Below, piece by piece: positions 1 to 4,505 of a DNA stretch of 6,140 nucleotides (its first letter is position 1; the number at the start of each line of letters is the position of its first letter). The notes beneath the pieces were generated by a model. That model worked only from the letters and a program-made list of their open reading frames with translations, was not told the DNA's origin and ran no database searches. The translations under genes and the position numbers were made by a program. Origin of the DNA: an uncultured Actinomycetes bacterium. GTDB taxonomy: Bacteria; Actinomycetota; Acidimicrobiia; Acidimicrobiales; Ilumatobacteraceae. The stretch spans positions 1 through 6,140 of the forward strand of contig CAIYHK010000184.1 of assembly GCA_903925985.1 (NCBI GenBank), given 5' to 3'.

Positions 1-268
1 CGGCGATGAGTTCGTACTTCCCTGCTCCTGTTTCACGCACCAACAAAGGCTGAAGCACACCAATTGCTTTGATTGAAGCTGATAGGTCGGCAATCGCTTC
101 GGTATCAAAGTGAACACGAGGCTGATTCGGGTTCACCGATATTGCATCGACTGAAACTTCGCGGAAGGCGCTCGGCGGAAGGTCACCCGAGGACGAACCG
201 GTCTCGATGGTTGGAATCAAAGCCCCGAGGCCACGCCCCAACACTGACTTACCTGGTTTACCTGCCAT
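1..268 (-). CDS. parB: ParB chromosome-partitioning protein, N-terminal part (runs off left edge)
   Basis: ParB is a CTP-dependent DNA clamp that loads at parS, spreads on flanking DNA and stimulates the ParA ATPase to segregate the origin. The visible 89 codons begin MAGKPGKSVLGRGLGALIP. RGLGALIP (residues 12-19) is the short N-terminal segment typical of ParB, where ParA is contacted. A basic-to-acidic linker follows, then the start of the ParB/Spo0J N-terminal domain: NPNQPR (46-51) and GVLQPLLVR (70-78). The window ends at ...YELIA, just before the expected GERR nucleotide-binding motif, so the catalytic core, helix-turn-helix and dimerisation domain are not seen. The ATG at 266-268 is well supported by a strong Shine-Dalgarno AAGGAGGT 8 nt upstream (277-284). 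The gene lies directly downstream of parA and is presumably co-transcribed. The family call is very secure; the integrity of the rest cannot be judged here. Confidence 0.96.
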   Translation of the reverse strand, partial: MAGKPGKSVLGRGLGALIPTIETGSSSGDLPPSAFREVSVDAISVNPNQPRVHFDTEAIADLSASIKAIGVLQPLLVRETGAGKYELIA

Positions 269-305
269 GTTCGATTACCTCCTTGGCAATTGCGCGGTAT
301 GCCTA
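258..305 (-). other. Stranded parA C-terminal tail beyond an amber codon
   Basis: The parA frame continues past TAG (303-305) for 14 sense codons reading AYRAIAKEVIEHGR and then meets TAA (258-260). This matches the ordinary Soj/ParA C-terminus. As I recall it, the Bacillus Soj end runs ...SRGAEVYLDLAKEVAANG, and the TAG falls at the residue after SRGA. The tail overlaps the parB ATG by 11 nt and carries parB's Shine-Dalgarno inside its AKEV codons. With the tail, ParA would be 260 residues, the normal size. A single base change from a Gln (CAG) or Glu (GAG) codon would explain the stop. Sequencing or assembly error, a recent nonsense mutation, or suppressed readthrough cannot be separated from this sequence alone. 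Confidence 0.88.
277..284 (-). promoter_or_regulatory. Strong ribosome binding site of parB
   Basis: AAGGAGGT on the minus strand, 8 nt before the parB ATG, is a near-perfect anti-16S match. It fixes the parB start and lies inside the stranded parA tail, so upstream sequence there serves both as former or possible coding sequence and as RBS. Confidence 0.9.
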
Positions 306-1040
306 GTCGCCGCGACCAGCCGGGTCATAAGTGATTATCGGCTTGCCTACTGACGGAGCTTCGGCCAATTTGGTGTTCCTTGGTACCACTGTTTTACACA
401 CCTTGTCACCGAAGTACTCCCGCACGCTGTCAACCACTTCCTGTGAGAGCTTGGTACGGGAATCGAACATGGTGCAGACAATGGTTGAAACCTCAAGATC
501 GGGGTTCATGCTCTTTTTGACCTTTTCGATTGTGCGGAGCAATTGCCCCACGCCTTCAAGGGCAAAGTATTCACACTGAATGGGAAGCAAAACCTCTTTG
601 GCGGCAATGAGGGCATTAAGGGTTAAGAGTCCCAGCGATGGGGGACAGTCAATGAAGATGAAGTCGTATTGATCGGCAATAGCGTCAATCGCCCGCTTGA
701 GACGAGTTTCACGAGCCATGGCCGGCACGAGTTCGATCTCGGCGCCAGCCAAGTCCAGGGTGGCGGGCACGAGGAACAGGTTCTTAATCTCAGAGGGTTC
801 GATGCAGTCATCCATGTCCGTCTCGTCAAGGATCACCTTGTAAATCGTTGACTCGAGGTTGTTGGCCCTCATGTTGAGAGCGCTGGATGCGTTCCCCTGT
901 GGGTCGAGGTCAATCACCAACGTGCGCTTACCTGCCTCGGCCAAGCCCGCTGCAAGGTTGACCGTGGTTGTTGTCTTGCCCACGCCACCCTTTTGGTTGG
1001 AAACCGCGATGATGCGGGTCTTGTGATCGGTTTCAGACAT
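303..1040 (-). CDS. parA: ParA (Soj) partition ATPase, ends early at an in-frame TAG
   Basis: ParA is a Walker-type ATPase that binds DNA non-specifically as an ATP dimer and, with ParB-parS, moves replicated origins apart; Soj homologues can also act on DnaA. The 245-residue product has the deviant Walker A KGGVGKTT (17-24), the A' motif DLDPQGN (44-50), Walker B FIFIDCPPSLG (128-137, catalytic-region Asp131) and the C-terminal PRNTKLAEAPSVGKP block (220-234). The ATG at 1038-1040 has a GAGGAG Shine-Dalgarno 11 nt upstream (1052-1057). The oddity is the end. The protein stops after YDPAGRGD, where Soj proteins normally continue with a short helix. That helix is present in the same frame beyond the TAG (see separate entry). 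The predicted product therefore lacks about 15 C-terminal residues compared with the usual 255-265. Both parS sites lie in its upstream region, consistent with ParB influence on the par operon. Family assignment is certain; whether the stop is real is not. Confidence 0.95.
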   Translation of the reverse strand: MSETDHKTRIIAVSNQKGGVGKTTTTVNLAAGLAEAGKRTLVIDLDPQGNASSALNMRANNLESTIYKVILDETDMDDCIEPSEIKNLFLVPATLDLAGAEIELVPAMARETRLKRAIDAIADQYDFIFIDCPPSLGLLTLNALIAAKEVLLPIQCEYFALEGVGQLLRTIEKVKKSMNPDLEVSTIVCTMFDSRTKLSQEVVDSVREYFGDKVCKTVVPRNTKLAEAPSVGKPIITYDPAGRGD

Positions 1041-1121
1041 TGGCTGGAGGGCTCCTCGCTAGGCGAAATCCACTTCAGATATTACCCAGCCTGTTTCGGA
1101 GTGCAGAGGATTCCGTGGAAA

Positions 1122-1137
1122 TGTTCCACGTGGAACT
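1122..1137. other. parS: parS site 1 (ParB-binding palindrome)
   Basis: TGTTCCACGTGGAACT matches the actinobacterial-type parS palindrome TGTTCCACGTGGAACA at 15 of 16 positions, the last base being the only mismatch. It lies 81 nt upstream of the parA start. parS is the loading site for the ParB clamp and normally lies close to oriC, as here. The core TTCCACGTGGAA is perfectly symmetric. Confidence 0.92.
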
Positions 1138-1163
1138 TCGGGGATCCTCAACAGGCCCCCGGT

Positions 1164-1179
1164 TGTTCCATGTGGAACA
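1164..1179. other. parS: parS site 2 (ParB-binding palindrome, one central change)
   Basis: TGTTCCATGTGGAACA matches the same palindrome at 15 of 16 positions; the only change is C to T in the central CG. It sits immediately next to the rsmG stop codon (1181-1183). Its centre is 42 bp from the centre of site 1, close to four helical turns, so both would face the same side of the helix. Confidence 0.9.
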
Positions 1180-1180
1180 T

Positions 1181-1735
1181 CTAATTCCTTGCAAATAAGG
1201 CGATTCCGGATGCGATTGAGGGATTGGCGAAGTTTTTGGGCACGTTTCCCACCCACCTAGAGCCGTCCGAACCAGGGGGTTCAGACACCAAAAGGACGGC
1301 GTCCGGGGTCATCAATGGGGTAGCGGCGGTGAACATTTCCTCAATCGGGCTGAAGGATCGACAAACCACTACGGAGACCCCGCCAGGCCATTCGGCTGAG
1401 CGAGCGACTTTCTGGGCCTCCCCGCAGTAAACCTTCACTCGGTCGCTGAGCCCAAGTTTGCCAATTGCGAGGACCAGGCCATCGCATCGCTTCTGGCTTC
1501 GTTCCACTAGCCGTACCTTGAGCTGGGGGAGAGCGAGGGCAAGCACGATGCCCGGTACGCCCGCGCCGGAACCAAGGTCAGCGATTTCAGCAGTGCCAGC
1601 TGGAAGAGCGTCAACGAACTTGAGCGACTGGGAAATCACTGAGTCGTTGCTCTCGGGCCCGAGATCCCCCACATTGCGGGCGCGGTCAAGCACCTCCTGC
1701 AGGGCTCGGTTTTGGATGACCGACGAATACTTCAA
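1181..1735 (-). CDS. rsmG: 16S rRNA (guanine-N7)-methyltransferase RsmG (GidB)
   Basis: RsmG uses S-adenosylmethionine to methylate N7 of a conserved guanine in the 530 loop of 16S rRNA (G527 in E. coli); loss in other bacteria gives low-level streptomycin resistance. The 184-residue product shows motif I DLGSGAGVPGIVLAL (53-67), the acidic strand end LVERSQKR (76-83) that marks the SAM-binding pocket, and VVVCRSFSP (122-130), the family's conserved Arg region. It is somewhat short (E. coli 207) because the N-terminal helical part is compact. The start is a TTG at 1733-1735. It is the only plausible start, because the frame is closed upstream by a TAG at 1763-1765. The Shine-Dalgarno is weak. 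The gene begins 16 nt after the jag stop, so it is probably translated from the same transcript. It ends with TAG, which argues against general reassignment of TAG in this genome. Confidence 0.94.
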   Translation of the reverse strand: MKYSSVIQNRALQEVLDRARNVGDLGPESNDSVISQSLKFVDALPAGTAEIADLGSGAGVPGIVLALALPQLKVRLVERSQKRCDGLVLAIGKLGLSDRVKVYCGEAQKVARSAEWPGGVSVVVCRSFSPIEEMFTAATPLMTPDAVLLVSEPPGSDGSRWVGNVPKNFANPSIASGIALFARN

Positions 1736-1751
1736 GCGTCGGTACCTGACA

Positions 1752-2540
1752 TCAGGCGGGTGCTACCACCACGCGGCGATTCGGGTCCTCGCCCTCAGAA
1801 CGGGTGTTGATGCCATCAACCTCGGCCAGGGTGTCATGGACCACCTTGCGGTCAGCTGAAGACATTGGCTCGAGCGAACGGGCAGTTCCGGACTCTTTGA
1901 CCTCTGCAGCAACCTTCATTGCAAAGCGGGAAAGCGCATCGCGGCGGCGCTCACGGTACCCGGCGATATCGATACGCAAGCGGCTGTCATGATCGCCTAG
2001 ACGGCGCTGGCTTACGACTCGGGTCAGGTCCTGGATCGCCAACAGCGTGGCGCCCTTTGGCCCAACCATGAGGCCGAGGTTCTCGCCATCAAGGCGGACT
2101 TCCATGTCCTCTGCCTCACGATTAACAGTCACCTTGCCTGGGGTCTCAAAAGCCTCAGCCAGACCGAGTAGGAACTTCTCTGCTTCGGCAGCAACAGCTG
2201 CGGGGTCTACGGGTTCACGGTCTTCTCGCGGTGGGCGCTCGCTGCGTTCGTTGTCCACTTTGTCTCCCTTTGGCCGTTGGCGGTTCTGCCCACCATTGGT
2301 CTTCTTGCGATTATTGCCACCGTCACGTTGGCTGCGTTCACGGCGCGGGTTCTTCGACCGCGGTGTCTGGGGACGCACCCGGGCGCGCACTCGGGCTTCC
2401 CCGCGCGTGCGACCAAAGAGGCCCTGCTTGGGCTCTTCCATTACTTCGATTTCGGCTTCGGACTCGTCGACTCCTAGGCGATCCAAAGCGATGCGCTTAG
2501 CGTCTTCAACTGTCTCGGCAGTCGTTTCTACCCATTCCAT
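1752..2540 (-). CDS. jag: Jag/KhpB RNA-binding protein (Jag_N, KH, R3H)
   Basis: Jag (KhpB, also EloR or SpoIIIJ-associated) is a cytoplasmic RNA-binding protein usually encoded beside yidC; in Gram-positive bacteria it pairs with KhpA and affects cell elongation and division. The 262-residue product has a Jag_N domain (about 1-52, with KQGLFGR at 38-44). A long charged, probably disordered linker rich in Arg, Asn, Gly and Glu covers about 53-115. A KH-type fold follows (about 118-195) with the GPKG loop at 160-163. The C-terminal R3H domain (about 196-260) has Arg231-x3-His235. The ATG at 2538-2540 follows an AAAGGAAA Shine-Dalgarno. The gap from the yidC stop is 32 nt and the gap to rsmG is 16 nt, so operon membership is likely. 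Family call is secure; the exact cellular role in this organism is inference. Confidence 0.95.
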   Translation of the reverse strand: MEWVETTAETVEDAKRIALDRLGVDESEAEIEVMEEPKQGLFGRTRGEARVRARVRPQTPRSKNPRRERSQRDGGNNRKKTNGGQNRQRPKGDKVDNERSERPPREDREPVDPAAVAAEAEKFLLGLAEAFETPGKVTVNREAEDMEVRLDGENLGLMVGPKGATLLAIQDLTRVVSQRRLGDHDSRLRIDIAGYRERRRDALSRFAMKVAAEVKESGTARSLEPMSSADRKVVHDTLAEVDGINTRSEGEDPNRRVVVAPA

Positions 2541-2572
2541 GGTGTTTCCTTTGCTGGCTAAATGAGGCGCCG

Positions 2573-3508
2573 TCAGCGAGATGGCGGCTTGGGGTGTCGG
2601 CGCCCACCTGAGGGTTTGGGCTTGTTTGCCGACGGGGTTGGTTTGTTCTTCGGCGGTGTTATCCGCTTGCTAACGATCTGGTTCTTATCCTTTGGCCCTG
2701 GGCCACGATCTTCTTTCTTTGCCTTCTCATTGATCTCACGGGCCTTAACTGACGCCTCTTGAGCCTTGCGACCGATGGCGTGTTCGCTGCCGTAGAAACG
2801 CTTTGTGATGTAGCCCTGCTGAAGAATTCTGATCACGGCCTGGGTGGCGTAGTAAATCACGAGTCCGGTCGGCAGGAACAGCTGGAAAGCCGCAAACGCT
2901 ACGGGCAGGTACTGCATCACTTTGGCCTGGGTGGCCGACATCGTTGGGCTTGCAGTTCGGCTGGCGATCATCTTTTGCTGGATCAGGAACAACCCGGCCA
3001 ACGCCACAACCATTGCGAGGTATGGAAGACCCCGTAAGAAGTTGTCCTGCAGGGCTTCAAGTGGGGTCTCGGCAAAGTTCAAACCGATTGAGAGCATCTC
3101 GGTCTTGTCGTCAAGCGCTTGATAAAGCTCGGTTGTTTTGCCTAGATAATCCGGGTCAAACGTTCCGTCAGAACCCACTCGGGTGAGCCCATTTAAGACT
3201 CGGAACATGATGATGAAGATCGGCATCTGCGCCAGCAATGGCAGGCATGACGCCAACGGGTTCACCTTGTGCTCCTGGTAGAGCTTCATCATCTCTTCGT
3301 TCAGCTTTTGCCGATCGTTCTTGTATTGCTGCTGGAGGCGGCGCATCTCGGGCTGCAGGGTCTGCATCTCGAGCATTCCCTTGGTGCTCTTCAATGTGAG
3401 CGGTGTGATCAACAGCATGATGACCACCGCGACCAAGGAAATCGCGAGTGCATAATTATGCGTTAGGCTGAAAAACAGATCAACTAGCCAGGCTGCGGCG
3501 TCAAACAC
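2573..3508 (-). CDS. yidC: Membrane protein insertase YidC/Oxa1/SpoIIIJ family
   Basis: YidC inserts and folds inner-membrane proteins, alone or with SecYEG. The 311-residue product begins at a GTG (3506-3508), 5 nt after the yidD stop, with only a weak upstream GGACGG. It has a first membrane helix at about 19-36, the coiled hydrophilic hairpin C1 (about 40-85, with LQPEMRRLQQQYKNDRQKLNEEMMKLY split over 51-77), and the family signature KVNPLASCLPLLAQMPIFI (81-99). Further helices lie at about 160-177 and 198-230 (MQYLPVAFAAFQLFLPTGLVIYY region). The tail (about 245-311) is basic and proline-rich (PKNKPTPSANKPKP), likely facing the cytoplasm and able to touch ribosomes. Aligned by eye to E. 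coli YidC, Met31 occupies the place of the groove arginine (E. coli R366). No long periplasmic domain is present, as in Gram-positive-type YidC. Confidence 0.95.
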   Translation of the reverse strand: MFDAAAWLVDLFFSLTHNYALAISLVAVVIMLLITPLTLKSTKGMLEMQTLQPEMRRLQQQYKNDRQKLNEEMMKLYQEHKVNPLASCLPLLAQMPIFIIMFRVLNGLTRVGSDGTFDPDYLGKTTELYQALDDKTEMLSIGLNFAETPLEALQDNFLRGLPYLAMVVALAGLFLIQQKMIASRTASPTMSATQAKVMQYLPVAFAAFQLFLPTGLVIYYATQAVIRILQQGYITKRFYGSEHAIGRKAQEASVKAREINEKAKKEDRGPGPKDKNQIVSKRITPPKNKPTPSANKPKPSGGRRHPKPPSR

Positions 3509-3513
3509 TTTGG

Positions 3514-3759
3514 TTACCGTCCGTTCAAACTCGGGGTCTCAGAAATTTTTTGCTCGGGCACTGGGTCCCAGCCGGAGGGGCCAAGTGGCCGGCAGCGCAC
3601 AAGGCGCCTAACTGCAAGCCAAGAGCCGCGCCCAGCGCCATGGTTCTCAATGGCTTCCTTTGCATAACAAGAACAGCTTGGGGTGAACCGACATGGCGAG
3701 GGCCGACCCTCGCGGGCCTTTTGGTACCAGTCGATTCCGCGGAGCAGGAATTCACGCAT
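3514..3759 (-). CDS. yidD: Membrane protein insertion efficiency factor YidD
   Basis: YidD is a small membrane-associated protein that helps YidC-dependent insertion. The 81-residue product carries the family core: CRFTPSCS (23-30), [14 protein letters not shown] (32-45), RRLVRCRP (51-58) and GWDPVP (63-68). The DUF37/YidD pattern CRFxPTCSxYAxxAI...RxxRCxP...GxDPVP is matched almost throughout. The ATG at 3757-3759 lies inside the last codons of rnpA (ATGCGTGA, 8-nt overlap), and AAGGTGG lies upstream, so translation is probably coupled to rnpA. The TAA stop is 5 nt before yidC. Length is normal. The first residues [14 protein letters not shown] would form the expected amphipathic helix. Confidence 0.95.
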   Translation of the reverse strand: MREFLLRGIDWYQKAREGRPSPCRFTPSCSCYAKEAIENHGAGRGSWLAVRRLVRCRPLGPSGWDPVPEQKISETPSLNGR

Positions 3760-4090
3760 TCCCTGCCACCTTACGCACCCGTTGCACGAGCTGAGTGACC
3801 TCGGAATTCAGGGCCGTTGTCGGCATCGTGGCGACCTCGCTAGCGGCGCCAACTAGGAAATAGCCCAGCGGGAGCTGGCTGGAATTGGCAGCCAATAGCG
3901 GGCGCAAACGGCGCCTGATGCGGTTGCGGGCAACGGCTGAGCCCGAACGTTTGCCGATGGCATAGGCCACTTTCGGAGCGGGAAGAGATGGGTCGAGAAT
4001 CACAGAACACCAGAGCGAACCCGAACGCACTCTTTTTCCTTCCACCCGCATGCGGGCAAAGATTGTGCGTTCGTGAATGCGGTCGATCAA
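3752..4090 (-). CDS. rnpA: Ribonuclease P protein component
   Basis: RnpA is the basic protein subunit that binds the RNase P RNA and the 5' leader of precursor tRNAs for 5'-end maturation. The 112-residue product has the conserved RNR signature in [14 protein letters not shown] (53-66) and a central beta strand [13 protein letters not shown] (41-53), as in the family. Its length is typical. The start is TTG at 4088-4090, overlapping the rpmH stop as TTGA, so re-initiation after rpmH is the likely mode. No good Shine-Dalgarno is visible. An internal ATG at residue 14 would remove the first strand and helix and is less likely. The rpmH-rnpA pair is one of the most conserved bacterial gene pairs. 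The gene overlaps yidD by 8 nt at its 3' end. Confidence 0.94.
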   Translation of the reverse strand: MIDRIHERTIFARMRVEGKRVRSGSLWCSVILDPSLPAPKVAYAIGKRSGSAVARNRIRRRLRPLLAANSSQLPLGYFLVGAASEVATMPTTALNSEVTQLVQRVRKVAGNA

Positions 4091-4221
4091 GCGGAGAGGC
4101 GGTAGCGGCCCTTGGCGCGACGGCTCTTCAGCACAGCGCGACCAGCGCGGGTGCTCATGCGATTGCGGAACCCGTGCTTCTTCTTACGACGACGAGTATT
4201 GGGCTGGAATGTGCGCTTCAT
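4087..4221 (-). CDS. rpmH: 50S ribosomal protein L34
   Basis: This 44-residue protein was read directly from the minus strand: it starts [20 protein letters not shown] and ends [11 protein letters not shown]. The MKRTFQP start, HGFRxRM (16-22) and RRAKGR (34-39) segments are diagnostic of L34, a very basic protein of the large ribosomal subunit that contacts 23S rRNA. Length is normal (44-47). The ATG is at 4219-4221. The upstream AGG-containing sequence (GTTAGGTCTAGGTC) is only a modest ribosome binding site. The TGA stop (4087-4089) overlaps the rnpA TTG. The gene is the first of the minus-strand cluster and diverges from dnaA, the standard arrangement at bacterial origins. Confidence 0.97.
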   Translation of the reverse strand: MKRTFQPNTRRRKKKHGFRNRMSTRAGRAVLKSRRAKGRYRLSA

Positions 4222-4261
4222 GACCTAGACCTAACGAGATTCGACTTCACCTGTTGAAACC

Positions 4262-4278
4262 GTGGGCACGAAGCCCAC
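4262..4278 (-). other. Short perfect hairpin in the rpmH leader
   Basis: GTGGGC-ACGAA-GCCCAC is a perfect 6-bp inverted repeat with a 5-nt loop, 41 nt upstream of the rpmH ATG. It is not followed by a U-run on either strand, so it does not look like an intrinsic terminator. If the rpmH transcript starts upstream of it, it would be a 5'-leader stem-loop; otherwise it may be chance. Confidence 0.4.
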
Positions 4279-4362
4279 AAGACCGTTCAAGGGTAGGTGT
4301 TTTACCTTCGGTTGGGCAACCCGAGAGCTGCCCCAGGGTGACTAATTCGCTCTGGTTTGGAG

Positions 4363-4371
4363 TTGTCCACA
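4363..4371 (+). promoter_or_regulatory. DnaA box, exact TTGTCCACA
   Basis: Exact match to the actinobacterial-preferred DnaA box TTGTCCACA, 134 nt upstream of the dnaA start. DnaA domain IV binds such 9-mers. Confidence 0.8.
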
Positions 4372-4434
4372 GCCCTGCTATGGTGCTGTCCCCTGACGGG
4401 ATCGGGCATGAAACCCCGAGTTTGTAAGGGGCAG

Positions 4435-4443
4435 ATGTCCACA
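4435..4443 (+). promoter_or_regulatory. DnaA box, ATGTCCACA (8/9)
   Basis: One mismatch (first base) to TTGTCCACA. It lies in the cluster just upstream of dnaA. Confidence 0.65.
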
Positions 4444-4446
4444 CGC

Positions 4447-4467
4447 TGTGGATTCACCTGTGGATTG
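4447..4467 (-). promoter_or_regulatory. Pair of directly repeated DnaA-box-like sites (TGTGGATT)
   Basis: TGTGGATTC (4447-4455) and TGTGGATTG (4459-4467) are direct repeats 12 bp apart. Read on the minus strand they are GAATCCACA and CAATCCACA, each 7/9 to TTATCCACA with an intact ATCCACA core. They lie 39-59 nt before the dnaA start, where bound DnaA would be expected to interfere with transcription. The CAATCCACA form recurs at 6043-6051 on the plus strand. Confidence 0.55.
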
Positions 4468-4493
4468 TCAGTATCGAATTTCAACGAAATGCA

Positions 4494-4502
4494 AGAGGGG
4501 GA
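4494..4502 (+). promoter_or_regulatory. Ribosome binding site of dnaA, supports the GTG start
   Basis: The purine stretch AGAGGGGGAAAG just before GTG (4506-4508) is a usable Shine-Dalgarno. Together with the conserved N-terminal helix that begins a few codons later, it decides the non-ATG start. Confidence 0.7.
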
Positions 4503-4505
4503 AAG

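Larger units (their letters stand above)
1041..1180. promoter_or_regulatory. rsmG-parA intergenic region, probable par operon control region
   Basis: This 140-nt gap is by far the largest in the minus-strand cluster. It holds two parS palindromes and the parA ribosome binding site GAGGAG (1052-1057). A promoter for parA-parB would be expected here, but I cannot pick a convincing -35/-10 pair. No hairpin followed by a T-run is visible, so termination after rsmG is not supported by the sequence. Confidence 0.55.
4222..4505. other. rpmH-dnaA divergent intergenic region with DnaA boxes (oriC-associated)
   Basis: This 284-nt non-coding gap separates divergent rpmH and dnaA and must carry both promoters. 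It contains one exact TTGTCCACA box (4363-4371), one 8/9 box (4435-4443) and two TGTGGATT-type boxes (4447-4455 and 4459-4467), clustered toward dnaA. A short hairpin lies in the rpmH leader (4262-4278). I cannot assign either promoter with confidence. Box density suggests dnaA autoregulation, a bipartite origin, or both. The more AT-rich candidate unwinding site is on the other side of dnaA. Confidence 0.75.

Noticed and set aside
303..1183. Genome-wide reassignment of TAG as a sense codon to explain the parA stop
   Set aside because: rsmG ends at TAG (1181-1183) at its expected C-terminus, and the DNA just after it is parS, not a protein tail. The local parA stop needs another explanation.
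2047..2565. 172-codon plus-strand open frame opposite jag
   Set aside because: Ser/Arg-rich antisense shadow of jag, whose KH and R3H motifs are clear.
4262..4278. Intrinsic terminator upstream of rpmH
   Set aside because: The stem is short and no T-run follows on either strand.
4247..4484. Two overlapping minus-strand open frames of 60-65 codons in the rpmH-dnaA gap
   Set aside because: They overlap each other in different frames, cover DnaA boxes and promoter DNA, and show no protein-like conservation I recognise.
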